DNA of 37,850 bases from Candidatus Peregrinibacteria bacterium (GTDB lineage Bacteria; Patescibacteriota; Gracilibacteria; CAIRYL01; GCA-016699755). Within the stretch, counting starts at the first letter, position 1; every line of letters starts with the position of its first letter. The notes under the pieces were generated by a model. The model saw only the letters and a program-made list of their open reading frames with translations. It did not search any database and had not been told where the DNA came from. The DNA is taken from the NCBI GenBank assembly GCA_024762935.1, contig JANTGK010000011.1:1-37850 (forward strand), written 5' to 3'. Both the position numbers and the translations under genes were made by a program. Of this stretch, positions 14,297 through 23,262 are shown one piece after another.

Positions 14297-16252
14297 CTAC
14301 TCTCTTGTCAATTCTTTTACCCCATCTATTTCGGAAAGCTCATCGATGATTTCGCTTGTTTGCTTATAATCTTCTGTTTCAATATCCATTTTATACAGAG
14401 CATCTTTTGAAGGGCGCAGTGAGAAGACCTTGAGTTTAGAGACGTTGAGCTTCTTTTCAGCGATTATCTGGAGAATATTTAAGAGCATTCCTGGTTTATC
14501 GATTGATCTGATGTTTAGACTGATAACCATTGTGTCTCTTCTCTGAACATTTGATGTAAAGAAAAAATAAAAGGTATGAAAAAATTCTTTTATAATGCCG
14601 TCCCAAAATGAAAGAAGGGGATTTTCTTTTCGAATATTCATGGTGATTTGGAGATATTTTTGTATAAATTCTTTCGGGCTTATAATTCCTTTTCCAATGT
14701 TGGAAATTATTTCTTCGTACGTATTATCGGGGAATTGAGCAATGATTTTATTTTTTATTTTATCATTTATTATAAAACTTCGTTTCTCTCCTGCTTTTAC
14801 AAATTCAGTAGTAACAGAATCTACCCCCCTCTTGTACAATTCCTTTTTTGAGAGGTGGGAGAGCCATTTAATGATATGATGCTTTGCAATGCTCGTCCGC
14901 GTGTGGTTGAGCCAATATGTTTTCAGATGGGTTTGTTTGCCATAGAGCAGCTCTACAATTTGGCCGTTTTTTAGTGTTAATGTTGGAGGACATAATTTTC
15001 CATCAATCTTCACTGCTTTTAAAAGGTGTGCTTTATCGCAGTCGTACATATAAGCAAAGTCAATGCCGGTTGCATTTTTTGGCAGAGGTACTGTTTTTCC
15101 TTCTTCAGAAAAGATGATGATTTTTTTCTGAAGAATATCTGTCTTCAGGTCACTGAGGTATTGCTGAGAAGTATAATAGTTCTTATCAAGTGCCGTTAAT
15201 GAGAGGTTTATCATCTCCTTTGGGAACTGCTCTGGTGAAAAATAATAGGCACCACACATATTTATCCTTTCCATTGCTTTTGTTTGAATATGGATCTCAC
15301 ATTTTTTTCCAGAATGAATAAATACAGAGGTATGAATCGATCGATATCCATTGTTTTTTGGAAGGGAGATAAAATCTATAAATTCCTTTTCTTTCCAAGA
15401 GTAATTTCCATGAATACCACCAAGGGTCACGTAGCAATCATTAATAGTTTCAGTAGAGATATCTATGAAAAAGGGTTCAATGTGATTAGTTTGAGTAGGT
15501 GCTGTTGAAATGGCCTCTTCTTCAAAAAGCTCACGGGGAGATTTAAAGATAATGGAAGTTTTTGCAATAATTTTCTTTTTAGAAAGCAGGTCTTCGATTT
15601 CTTTTTTGTATTTTTGAATATTTAAAAGATTCTCTTTTTTAAACTTCTCAATATATGTCAGAAAATATTTGTTTTTTTCTGCATGTCGAATGGGGAAACA
15701 ATGTTTCTCAAATATTTGTTTAAATTTCCAGACTCCAAAGAGTTTTGCGAGAGGGTAGTAAATATTCATGGTTTCCTCGGCGATGCGAAGTGCCTTAGCA
15801 TCCCTGAGCTTATCGAGTGTTTCTGTGTTATGGGCTCGATCTGCCAGTTTAATAAGAATCGCTCTTTCATCGGTGATGCCTCCAGAAAACATTTTTCGAA
15901 AAGTAGCTGTTTTATTTTCGTCTGGTGAGCTAAACAGATTTATATTTGAAACCTTGGTAATACTATCTGTTATGGTGGCAATTTTTTTTCCAAACTCCTT
16001 TTCCACATCCTCAAGGGTAACGTCGGTATCTTCAACGGTATCATGAAGAAGAGCAGCAATAAGACTCTCTTCGTCTGCTCCTATCTCTAAGAGTAACATC
16101 GCAACAGCAACCGGATGCGTGACATAATCTTCTCCTGTTTTTCGTTTTTGTCCTTTATGGGCTTTTTCAGCAAATTCATAGGCTCTTCTGATTTCCCCCG
16201 AATGAATATCGGATCTTTTTTTGAGTGCCTTTTCGAGATCTTTGAGGTGCAT
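14297..16252 (-). CDS. RelA/SpoT homolog, hydrolase-active with degenerate synthetase
   Basis: Second long RSH protein, about 651 aa from ATG 16252 (the ORF track extends to TTG 16285, less likely). The HD hydrolase domain is intact: THPVAVAMLL, LLHDTVEDTDV and LIKLADRAHN. The synthetase region is recognisable but damaged. EFIDFISLPKNNGYRSIHT replaces the usual RFKDYIA, and EIHIQTKAMERINMCGAYYF replaces the EIQIRT ... AExGIAAHW core, so GTP/ATP pyrophosphate transfer is unlikely. A TGS-like domain (KNATGIDFAYMYDCDKAHLLKAVKID) and a C-terminal ACT domain (VISLNIRSIDKPGMLLNILQII) follow; the Cys-rich domain of the partner RSH is not seen. It starts 54 bases after the RND pump gene and may be cotranscribed with it. 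Expected role: degrading (p)ppGpp. Confidence 0.88.
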   Translation of the reverse strand: MHLKDLEKALKKRSDIHSGEIRRAYEFAEKAHKGQKRKTGEDYVTHPVAVAMLLLEIGADEESLIAALLHDTVEDTDVTLEDVEKEFGKKIATITDSITKVSNINLFSSPDENKTATFRKMFSGGITDERAILIKLADRAHNTETLDKLRDAKALRIAEETMNIYYPLAKLFGVWKFKQIFEKHCFPIRHAEKNKYFLTYIEKFKKENLLNIQKYKKEIEDLLSKKKIIAKTSIIFKSPRELFEEEAISTAPTQTNHIEPFFIDISTETINDCYVTLGGIHGNYSWKEKEFIDFISLPKNNGYRSIHTSVFIHSGKKCEIHIQTKAMERINMCGAYYFSPEQFPKEMINLSLTALDKNYYTSQQYLSDLKTDILQKKIIIFSEEGKTVPLPKNATGIDFAYMYDCDKAHLLKAVKIDGKLCPPTLTLKNGQIVELLYGKQTHLKTYWLNHTRTSIAKHHIIKWLSHLSKKELYKRGVDSVTTEFVKAGEKRSFIINDKIKNKIIAQFPDNTYEEIISNIGKGIISPKEFIQKYLQITMNIRKENPLLSFWDGIIKEFFHTFYFFFTSNVQRRDTMVISLNIRSIDKPGMLLNILQIIAEKKLNVSKLKVFSLRPSKDALYKMDIETEDYKQTSEIIDELSEIDGVKELTRE

Positions 16253-16306
16253 TTGTCTGATTATCAATGGTACCAGAATTCTCAACTAATGAAAAAATCA
16301 ATTCAT

Positions 16307-19300
16307 TTATGGTGTTATTTTTTTTGTTTTTCGCGACAACCACTGAAAGATCCAGTACAAGATAAGGCTGACAATAATCATAATAAGACCAGGAATGATT
16401 TTTCCGTGCATAAGGGAAATCACGGCATTTGAGGCAACAGCAATCATAAGCATAAACAGAAGGGTTGTACCCTTTTCTTTTTCAAACTGATAAAACGTAA
16501 TAGGGGTAACAAAGAGTGTCAAAAAGGAAGCAACCATAAGCCCAAAAATAATAGTGTAGCTGAGTCCTGCCCAGAATTGATCTTGAAAAATGAGTGGAAT
16601 AATTCCTGCACTAGTGGTGAGGGTGGTGAGAACCACAGGAATAAATCGTGATGTTCCTGCATCTACAATACTCTCTGCGAGGGGGGAATCTTCTTGTGGC
16701 TGTGTTTCCTGAATGTTCTTTTTCGATGTATTATTTTTATTCATTTGATCAATCATAATAATGGCATCATTGACAACAATCCCCGCAAGAGCAATAGCTC
16801 CAAGAATATACGCAAGACTTCTTGGGGTGCCGGTGAGCCAGAGACCGACAGATACTCCTATTTGAGCAAAAAGAATGGTAAATAAAATAAGGAGCGGCTG
16901 AATATATGTATTAAACTGAACCACAAGAATAAGAAACATAAGCAAGAGAGCAATTATGAATCCTTTGCCAAGATCAGCCATAAGATCAGCATTTTCTTCG
17001 TTCTCTCCAGCATTTACAATATCGATACCATCGGGAATGGTGATATTTTCCTTTGTAATCATTTCTAAAAATGCATTGGTGACTTCTTCGGCATTTCCTG
17101 TTTCTGAGAGAAGGCTTGATACCGTAAAAGCAATATCTCCATCGCTTCTTCGGACAGCGGCGAGGGCGTCTCTCCGCTCTATTTTTACGATGTCGCGGAT
17201 GGGAATAGATCCTCCGTTTATTGAGTAGACCCGAATATCTTCGATTGCTTGAAGGGTATCGATATCTTTTTCATTTACTTGTACAACAACATCAATATCT
17301 CTTCCGTCGCGAGTAATGGTCGCAGCAGTTGTTCCCTGAAGAGAGGTTCGGATGATTCCTGGAACAGAATCTGGGTCTATGCCGAGTGAAATGGCCTTTT
17401 GTCTGTCTACTCGAAAACGGAATTCACCTGGAATTTCCTCAATATTATTTTTTACTCCACTTGTTCCAGGAATTTTTCTGAGTTTTTCTGTAAGCTGCAA
17501 AGTAAGTGCTTTGGCATCACTAATTTTTTCTCGGTCACGGGCGACGATTCGGAATCCAACAGGGAATTCACTTGGTGGTCCATTTTGTGCACTTCTAGCA
17601 CGAATTAATGCCATATTCTTTTCTGCAATACTATCAGTTTGCTTAAAAAATTCTTTTTCCAGCTGAACAGAGCTCATCATATTTTTTTCTTTCCTCTTTT
17701 TTTCTGTTAGGAGTTCAATCGAAATATCAGCAGATTTTCCATCTATATGTGTTTCTACAAAGAGCACTTCTGGGTATTGTCTGACAACGTCTTCTACCTC
17801 TTCAGCGACGATGAGTGTCTTTTTGCTTGTTGTTCCTTCGGGCATATCGACACTAATACTCAAAAAAGGTTGGTCGCTCTGAGGAAAGAGCTCAAATTTT
17901 AGAGGAATTTGAAACGATGCGAAGAAGAGGAAAACAACACCTCCTAAAATGGTGAGACGATATACTCTCCGAGAAAGAAATTTTTGGAGAGCTTTTCCAT
18001 ATTTTTTAATAACGGTATTTGTTTTGTCAGTAATGACTTTTCGGAAACATCGAGAGAATATTCGAATGCGAGAAAAGTATTTCATATTTGAGCATTGACT
18101 CTTCTCTGCTGTTTTCCCAACGGTGTGTTCGATTTCATCTATTTTTTTATAATTTGGGAGCAGTTTTGATGCATATACTGGAATAAGGAGAAGAGACACA
18201 GCAAGAGAGGTACCCAAAACGATGATGACAGTAATGGGGATAAAACTCAGGTATTGTCCTAAAATTCCAGAAAGACTGAGAAGAGGAATAAAAACGGCAA
18301 GGGTCGTGAGTGTTCCAGAGAGAAGGGGGCCTCTGTATTCATGAAGAGTTAAGAGTGCCGCCTCACGTCTGCTATACCCTTGTTTGATAAAATGATGTGC
18401 TCCTTCAACGATTACAATCGCAGTATCGACTAAAATTCCCAAAGAGAGAATCATAGAAAAATTGGTCATAAAATTCAGTGTCTTTCCAAAGAGCGCCAAA
18501 ACTCCAATTGCTACCAAAAAGGTTATGGGAATCACAATCGAGGCAACGAGTCCCTCCATCACTCCCACAAAAAAGAAGATGAAGAGCATTACGATGAGTA
18601 CAGACTGCAGCCCACTGGTAATAACTTGCTTGTAATCGTCCCTCATGGTGTCTGCCATTTTTCGGGTGAACTGAATATCCATATTTGAGGGGAGTTTTTC
18701 CGCAATATATTTTTCCACTCTTTTTCTCGTTCGTTCATCAACCTGCAAAATATCACTTTCTGATTTTCGAGAGACAGAAAGCTCTACAGCTGGCTGTGGG
18801 GGTGAATTTTTCTGTTGAAAAGATACTGGGGTAGGTGAATTGATGAACCAAAACAGAAGAACTATAAGTCCGGTACTGAGAGGTACCCAGCGCGGAAGGC
18901 TACAGAGTCCGGCCGTAATGGGAAAAAGCCAAAGAACAAAGAGAACAAGAGTAATAGCAAGGGGAATAAGAACACCCACTTTCAAGTGCGTTACTCCATC
19001 AGAAACATGAGATGCGAAATTCCAGATTTTTTCTCCAAAGGAATACTCCCTCTTTTGTTCTTTTTTCGCCTGTATAAAACGAGTAATAGTAGTATTGGTA
19101 TCTTCTTTACGTTCGTAGACATGTGCGATGTCACCAACAGTAATAAGAGAAGGAATGCCATCTTTTCCAACATCTTTGATAACAATATCTTGTATATCTT
19201 GAGCAGTTTTATGTTTCCCTTCAAATCGAAGAGAATAGTCAAGATTATCGATTTCGAAGTTTCCCAGGGGAGTATCTTTATGAGAGCTTCGAATGGCATT

Positions 19301-19951
19301 TACTACTGTACTTGGTGATAATCCGAGACTCTCAATTTTTTGACGGTCGAGATCAACAGCGATTTCCCTCTCTATCGCACCAACAACGTTTACCTGTGCA
19401 ACATCTGGTATATTTTCGAGTATGCCCTTGAGGTCTTCTGCTGTGTCAGTCAGCTCTAGTGGTGAAGCTGCTCCAGAAATAAGAATGGAAAGGAACGGTT
19501 CGAGAGAACTATCGATTTCTGTTATGTGTGGATCGTTATCGATTTCTGCCGGAAGAAATGGTTTTGCTTCATCGACTTTACTCCGAATATCTCCCATTGC
19601 CTTTGTCATATTTTGACCTGGCTCAAACTCAATAGTAATTGATGAAAGGCTATTTCGAGACACAGAGCTGTACTTATTGATACCACTAACATTCTTAATC
19701 TTCTCTTCAATTTCTTGGGTAATAAGAGTGTCAACGTCAATGGCCGATGCACCGGTAAAACTAGTGTTAATGTTTACCACCCCAAAGGCGATGTATGGAG
19801 CTGATTCTTTGGGAATAGTGATGGCTGAAAGAAGCCCCCATATTGCTGCAGTGAGACCAATCAGAAGAGCGATTTTTGGTCGGCGAATCAAAAAAGCTCC
19901 AGGGCCATGGTAGTTTTTTGCAATGGTTTTGAGGTGACGATCTTTATGCAT
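16307..19951 (-). CDS. RND-family efflux pump with an extra two-helix insertion
   Basis: Proton-driven exporter of the AcrB/ACR_tran type, 1214 aa. TM1 at about 25-46 (PKIALLIGLTAAIWGLLSAI), porter domain with a typical TxFxGASAxDVxxLIT start, TM2-6 from about 448, and a second repeat with TM12 near the C-terminus. In TM4 the usual DD pair reads VDTAIVIVEG: the first Asp (about 509) is kept, the second is Thr. Residues ~297-385 form an insertion before TM2, with two hydrophobic segments (VGVLIPLAITLVLFVLWLF and WVPLSTGLIVLLFWFI) not found in AcrB. The gene follows the adaptor by 14 bases in the tetR-adaptor-pump operon. Substrate unknown; drug, lipid or peptide export are all possible. Confidence 0.92.
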   Translation of the reverse strand: MHKDRHLKTIAKNYHGPGAFLIRRPKIALLIGLTAAIWGLLSAITIPKESAPYIAFGVVNINTSFTGASAIDVDTLITQEIEEKIKNVSGINKYSSVSRNSLSSITIEFEPGQNMTKAMGDIRSKVDEAKPFLPAEIDNDPHITEIDSSLEPFLSILISGAASPLELTDTAEDLKGILENIPDVAQVNVVGAIEREIAVDLDRQKIESLGLSPSTVVNAIRSSHKDTPLGNFEIDNLDYSLRFEGKHKTAQDIQDIVIKDVGKDGIPSLITVGDIAHVYERKEDTNTTITRFIQAKKEQKREYSFGEKIWNFASHVSDGVTHLKVGVLIPLAITLVLFVLWLFPITAGLCSLPRWVPLSTGLIVLLFWFINSPTPVSFQQKNSPPQPAVELSVSRKSESDILQVDERTRKRVEKYIAEKLPSNMDIQFTRKMADTMRDDYKQVITSGLQSVLIVMLFIFFFVGVMEGLVASIVIPITFLVAIGVLALFGKTLNFMTNFSMILSLGILVDTAIVIVEGAHHFIKQGYSRREAALLTLHEYRGPLLSGTLTTLAVFIPLLSLSGILGQYLSFIPITVIIVLGTSLAVSLLLIPVYASKLLPNYKKIDEIEHTVGKTAEKSQCSNMKYFSRIRIFSRCFRKVITDKTNTVIKKYGKALQKFLSRRVYRLTILGGVVFLFFASFQIPLKFELFPQSDQPFLSISVDMPEGTTSKKTLIVAEEVEDVVRQYPEVLFVETHIDGKSADISIELLTEKKRKEKNMMSSVQLEKEFFKQTDSIAEKNMALIRARSAQNGPPSEFPVGFRIVARDREKISDAKALTLQLTEKLRKIPGTSGVKNNIEEIPGEFRFRVDRQKAISLGIDPDSVPGIIRTSLQGTTAATITRDGRDIDVVVQVNEKDIDTLQAIEDIRVYSINGGSIPIRDIVKIERRDALAAVRRSDGDIAFTVSSLLSETGNAEEVTNAFLEMITKENITIPDGIDIVNAGENEENADLMADLGKGFIIALLLMFLILVVQFNTYIQPLLILFTILFAQIGVSVGLWLTGTPRSLAYILGAIALAGIVVNDAIIMIDQMNKNNTSKKNIQETQPQEDSPLAESIVDAGTSRFIPVVLTTLTTSAGIIPLIFQDQFWAGLSYTIIFGLMVASFLTLFVTPITFYQFEKEKGTTLLFMLMIAVASNAVISLMHGKIIPGLIMIIVSLILYWIFQWLSRKTKKITP

Positions 19952-19965
19952 AGAATCAGATATAT

Positions 19966-21885
19966 TTAGAGGTTCTCTTCTGACTCTATTTTTTCTGTTG
20001 TGGTTGGCAAGGCAATGACGTCTCCTTCTTTGAGAGAGAGGACAGGCTCAGGGACAATAAGTTCCCCTTCTGTAAGACCCTCAGTTATTTCAATATCATT
20101 ACCATATCTCTTTCCAAGGGTAACAGACCGTTTCTCAGTCATATATGTCGTTTCATTCCCTTGTTCTCCTTCTCCGACAATAAATACTGTTGGAGGATCT
20201 TGTGAGAGAAGGGCTTTCTGAGGAATAAGAAAAATCTCCTTTTCTGTTGGAAGAGAGAGAGTGGCTGTTGCAAAAATATTTGCAGGAATATTTCGATTGG
20301 TGTTCTGAAAAGATATTTCGATTGTAACTCGTCTCGTCACTTCATCGGCTGTGGGGAATATCTTTGAAACCACTCCCTCGATTTTACCAAAAGCCTCAGC
20401 TGTTACTGTTGCTTTCATTCCTAGCTGGACTCGAGGGAGGTCTTGAATATCAATATCACCTTTTAGAAGAAGTGAGTCTACTTGGGCAATGGTAAAAAGA
20501 GGAGATCCAATCGCAACAGTATCTCCTGTCTCTACTTGTTTTTTTATAACAACCCCATTCACTGGTGCAATGACATTCAGTTTTGATGACTGAATCAGCG
20601 CTTTATTATAGGCATTTCTTGCAGAATCACGGTTTGCAGTGGCCTGCTGGATTGAAATTTCATTCTGTTTTTGAGTAAGGGAGAGTTGTGTAGAAGCACT
20701 TTCGAGAGTGTTTTTAGCAATTGATATTTGATTTTCTGTTCCAACCTTTGACACATCTCCTCCACTTTTGATCTGTTCGAGATTTTTCTCTGATTGTGTA
20801 AGCTGTTCTTCTGCCTGTTGTAGGGCTAATTCAGCATTTCTTATTTGTTGCGGCTTATTGATATAAAAATCTTTTTCTTGCTGAATAATGGCGGTAACTG
20901 ATGAAATAGTGCCTTCTACTGTCGATCGAGAGGCCGCAATGCTTGTTCGGAATGATGAGAGCTCTGCATCAGTAAAATTTCCACCAGAAATCGTTTTTTT
21001 CAGCATGACATCAATACTCTGAAGAGTTGTTCGAATATCATCTGAAAGTCCAAGGATATCTTCAGGAGAGACAGACTTTGGGTCTGATATATGCTGCTTC
21101 TCAAGGGTCTCAAAAGTATTCCAGAGTGTCCGAAATAGATTTTCACTATCTATTTTTGTCTGCGGATCTTTGAAGCCAAGATATACTTCGAAGCGATCAT
21201 TTTCTTTTCGAGTCTCTATATTTACCCCCATTATTTCATCAGCACTCTGAAGGACGCTCCTATACGTGCTCATGGCATTACTAATGACATTTTCCTTATT
21301 TTCGAGGATGTCCTGCTCTCTCTTGTTGAGATTCTCTTTTGTCTCATCAATTGTTTTTTTTGCATTATCGAGGTTGATTTTTGCCAACTCGACACTACTT
21401 TCTGCAGCACCTACTTGTGCCTCAACAGAGGATCCTGTTGAATTATCTGTTCGTTTGGCATTGGAGAGATTCTCTTCAGCCTGTACAACAGCTATCCGGG
21501 CACTCTCCTGATTTTGTTCTGCTTGTTTTCGAGTTAATTCCAATGCTCGATTCGCATCTGATAATGCTATTTGGGCACCACGAAGATCAACGTGCAAGAG
21601 GTTTGTATCTTCAAAAAATTGGAGGAGTGGTTCACCAGCACGAACAATATCGCCTTCCGAAGCATAAATTTCTCGAATAACACCAGATACCTCTGCAGCA
21701 ACAAGAGATTGAAATTTTGGCTGTAATGTTCCAGATATTGTAAGAGTTGGAGTAACAGAGGTTCTCTCAATAGCAAGAAGAGGGATGTTTTTTGCTTTGA
21801 TTTCAGGTGTTTCTTCTGTTGCATCTTTTTGACACCCTGTTGTTACAGCAAGAAGAAAGAATGAGAGGATTAAGATTTTTTTCAT
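19966..21885 (-). CDS. RND adaptor (HlyD/AcrA family) lipoprotein, unusually long
   Basis: Periplasmic-type membrane fusion subunit of the neighbouring pump, 639 aa against about 370-420 normally. Signal peptide with a lipobox-like VTTGC (Cys 18). The lipoyl half-motifs are at VSGVIREIYASEGDIVRAGEPLL (about 65-90) and LNVIAPVNGVVIKKQVETGDTVAIGSPLF (about 450). The long stretch between them contains repeated Gln/Glu/Asn-rich heptads predicted to form a very long coiled-coil hairpin (QAEENLSNAKR; LALQQAEEQLTQSEKNLEQI). The beta-barrel and membrane-proximal domains follow. No TolC gene is present, as expected if the cell lacks an outer membrane; the long hairpin might instead reach across the wall or S-layer (inference). 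Start overlaps the tetR stop by 4 bases. Confidence 0.9.
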   Translation of the reverse strand: MKKILILSFFLLAVTTGCQKDATEETPEIKAKNIPLLAIERTSVTPTLTISGTLQPKFQSLVAAEVSGVIREIYASEGDIVRAGEPLLQFFEDTNLLHVDLRGAQIALSDANRALELTRKQAEQNQESARIAVVQAEENLSNAKRTDNSTGSSVEAQVGAAESSVELAKINLDNAKKTIDETKENLNKREQDILENKENVISNAMSTYRSVLQSADEIMGVNIETRKENDRFEVYLGFKDPQTKIDSENLFRTLWNTFETLEKQHISDPKSVSPEDILGLSDDIRTTLQSIDVMLKKTISGGNFTDAELSSFRTSIAASRSTVEGTISSVTAIIQQEKDFYINKPQQIRNAELALQQAEEQLTQSEKNLEQIKSGGDVSKVGTENQISIAKNTLESASTQLSLTQKQNEISIQQATANRDSARNAYNKALIQSSKLNVIAPVNGVVIKKQVETGDTVAIGSPLFTIAQVDSLLLKGDIDIQDLPRVQLGMKATVTAEAFGKIEGVVSKIFPTADEVTRRVTIEISFQNTNRNIPANIFATATLSLPTEKEIFLIPQKALLSQDPPTVFIVGEGEQGNETTYMTEKRSVTLGKRYGNDIEITEGLTEGELIVPEPVLSLKEGDVIALPTTTEKIESEENL

Positions 21886-22466
21886 TTTTTTAGAAGAGAG
21901 AGAAGGTGATCACAGAGTTCTTTTGGGTTCCAAGGGCACTCTTTTTTCCCTGTTGGGTCTGGTATTGTAAAACATAAACCAAGAAAATCAAGGAAACCAA
22001 GAATGATTTGTGCAGATTTTCCTGGATCTTTTTCTTGAAAGATTCCCTTTTGAGCCCCCTCAGAGACAATTTCTTGAAATGTCATAAGCACTTTATTGCG
22101 TTCTTCAACGAGCATGGCAAACAGGTCTGCATCATTTGCAAAGATTTGCCGAAAAATATATTGGGAAATACCATGTTCTTTTTGCATGTCTTGCAACATA
22201 TGCGTAATCATTTTTGTGAGTTTTTTATCTGCCGGTAAATCTTCTTCAGCTATTTTTTGGAGGACACGATTTCTCTCTGCCGGAAGTGATTGCATGACAG
22301 CGGTAATAAGGTCCTTCTTGTTTTGGAAAAAATAATAGAGAGCAGATTTTGTTACCCCACATTTTTTGGCAATTCCGCTCATAGAAATATTGCCCTTCCC
22401 CTCAGCAAGAAGTAGTTTTGTAGCCTCAAGAATACTCTGACGTGTATTTTTTTCTGAAGATGTCAT
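21882..22466 (-). CDS. TetR/AcrR-family repressor of the efflux operon
   Basis: 194-aa regulator. The N-terminal helix-turn-helix is typical (ISMSGIAKKCGVTKSALYYFFQNKKDLITAV, about residues 27-57); the C-terminal ligand domain is variable, with a Cys and several Phe near its end (LGFLDFLGLCF). First gene of the operon with adaptor and pump, translationally coupled to the adaptor (4-base overlap). A perfect 22-bp palindrome lies 31 bases upstream of its ATG, over the -10 region, so it most likely represses itself and the pump and releases on binding an exported compound. Confidence 0.93.
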   Translation of the reverse strand: MTSSEKNTRQSILEATKLLLAEGKGNISMSGIAKKCGVTKSALYYFFQNKKDLITAVMQSLPAERNRVLQKIAEEDLPADKKLTKMITHMLQDMQKEHGISQYIFRQIFANDADLFAMLVEERNKVLMTFQEIVSEGAQKGIFQEKDPGKSAQIILGFLDFLGLCFTIPDPTGKKECPWNPKELCDHLLSLLKK

Positions 22467-22497
22467 GCTGAAAAAAAATAAATGAAGTGTCCTTTTT

Positions 22498-22519
22498 ACT
22501 GACCGACCGGTCGGTCAGT
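22498..22519. promoter_or_regulatory. TetR operator, perfect 22-bp palindrome
   Basis: ACTGACCGACC followed directly by its reverse complement GGTCGGTCAGT. Sites of the form GACCGACCGGTCGGTC are well known for TetR-family repressors. Its upstream end overlaps the predicted -10 box, and it lies between that box and the tetR start. Confidence 0.85.
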
Positions 22520-22545
22520 TTCTTCCTTTTCAAAAAAGGAGTCAA
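22517..22545 (-). promoter_or_regulatory. Promoter of the tetR-adaptor-pump operon
   Basis: On the minus strand TTGACT (22545 to 22540) and GAAACT (22522 to 22517) are 17 bases apart. The weak -10 enters the first bases of the palindrome, so operator binding would block RNA polymerase. Confidence 0.5.
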
Positions 22546-22653
22546 GTTTTTTTTGACGTTTCATATCATTCTACACGTACTTTCTCTAATATGCAAGTTT
22601 TTATTATCTTTTAGATATCTATTGTATAAAGGCTCGTCCCCATTCTCTGTTCT

Positions 22654-23217
22654 TTATTTTTGAATTCGCTTTTGAAAATCTTTTGTATCTGTATTAATTT
22701 GAATAATATCTCCTTCATTGACAAAGAGGGGAACCTGAATAACGAGATTATTTTCTAGTGTGGCTGGCTTTGTTCCTCCTTGGGCAGTGTCACCTTTTAC
22801 TCCTGGCGGTGTTTCTTTTACTGTAAAGCAGAGCGATGTGGGGAACCGTACTCGGAGGGGTTGTCCCTCAAAGTGTTGAATATCAATATCTTCTCCCTCT
22901 TTTAGGAGAAGGGCGTCATCTCCAAGAATTTCTTCAGAAATGGTAAATTGCTCGTATGTTTCTGCATTCATAAATTCGTATTCTTTGCCGTTTTTATAGA
23001 GATATTGTGCCTTAAAATACCCTACCTCTGCTGGTTGAAGTTTCTCATTCCCTTGAAAAGTTTTTGGTACGACAGCACCAGTTTTTAAGTTTTTCATAGT
23101 GGTCTTCAGGACACCCGCTCCACGAGCTTGTTTGCTGTGCTGGCAGGTGGTAACAAGAAATGGATCACCATCGATAATTACAGTATGACCGACACGAAGT
23201 TCACCAAGGGAGTACAT
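22654..23217 (-). CDS. efp: Elongation factor P, Arg32 type
   Basis: Stimulates peptide-bond formation at polyproline stretches on stalled ribosomes. Three-domain EF-P of 187 aa with KOW-like N-domain, OB domain and the C-terminal signature (NLVIQVPLFVNEGDIIQINTDTKDFQKR). The tip loop reads HSKQARGAGVLK, placing Arg at residue 32 where E. coli EF-P has the modified Lys 34 and Pseudomonas EF-P has rhamnosylated Arg 32. No earP or other modification gene is seen nearby. The start ATG has AT-rich DNA and no Shine-Dalgarno. Next gene downstream on this strand is tetR, 187 bases away with its own promoter. Confidence 0.95.
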   Translation of the reverse strand: MYSLGELRVGHTVIIDGDPFLVTTCQHSKQARGAGVLKTTMKNLKTGAVVPKTFQGNEKLQPAEVGYFKAQYLYKNGKEYEFMNAETYEQFTISEEILGDDALLLKEGEDIDIQHFEGQPLRVRFPTSLCFTVKETPPGVKGDTAQGGTKPATLENNLVIQVPLFVNEGDIIQINTDTKDFQKRIQK

Positions 23218-23262
23218 AATATTGATAAAATAGCAGTAAGAAGTATAGAGAAAAATAAAAAA

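Noticed and set aside
15768-16046. 92-aa plus-strand ORF in the hydrolase RSH gene
   Set aside because: Antisense shadow of the conserved HD domain.
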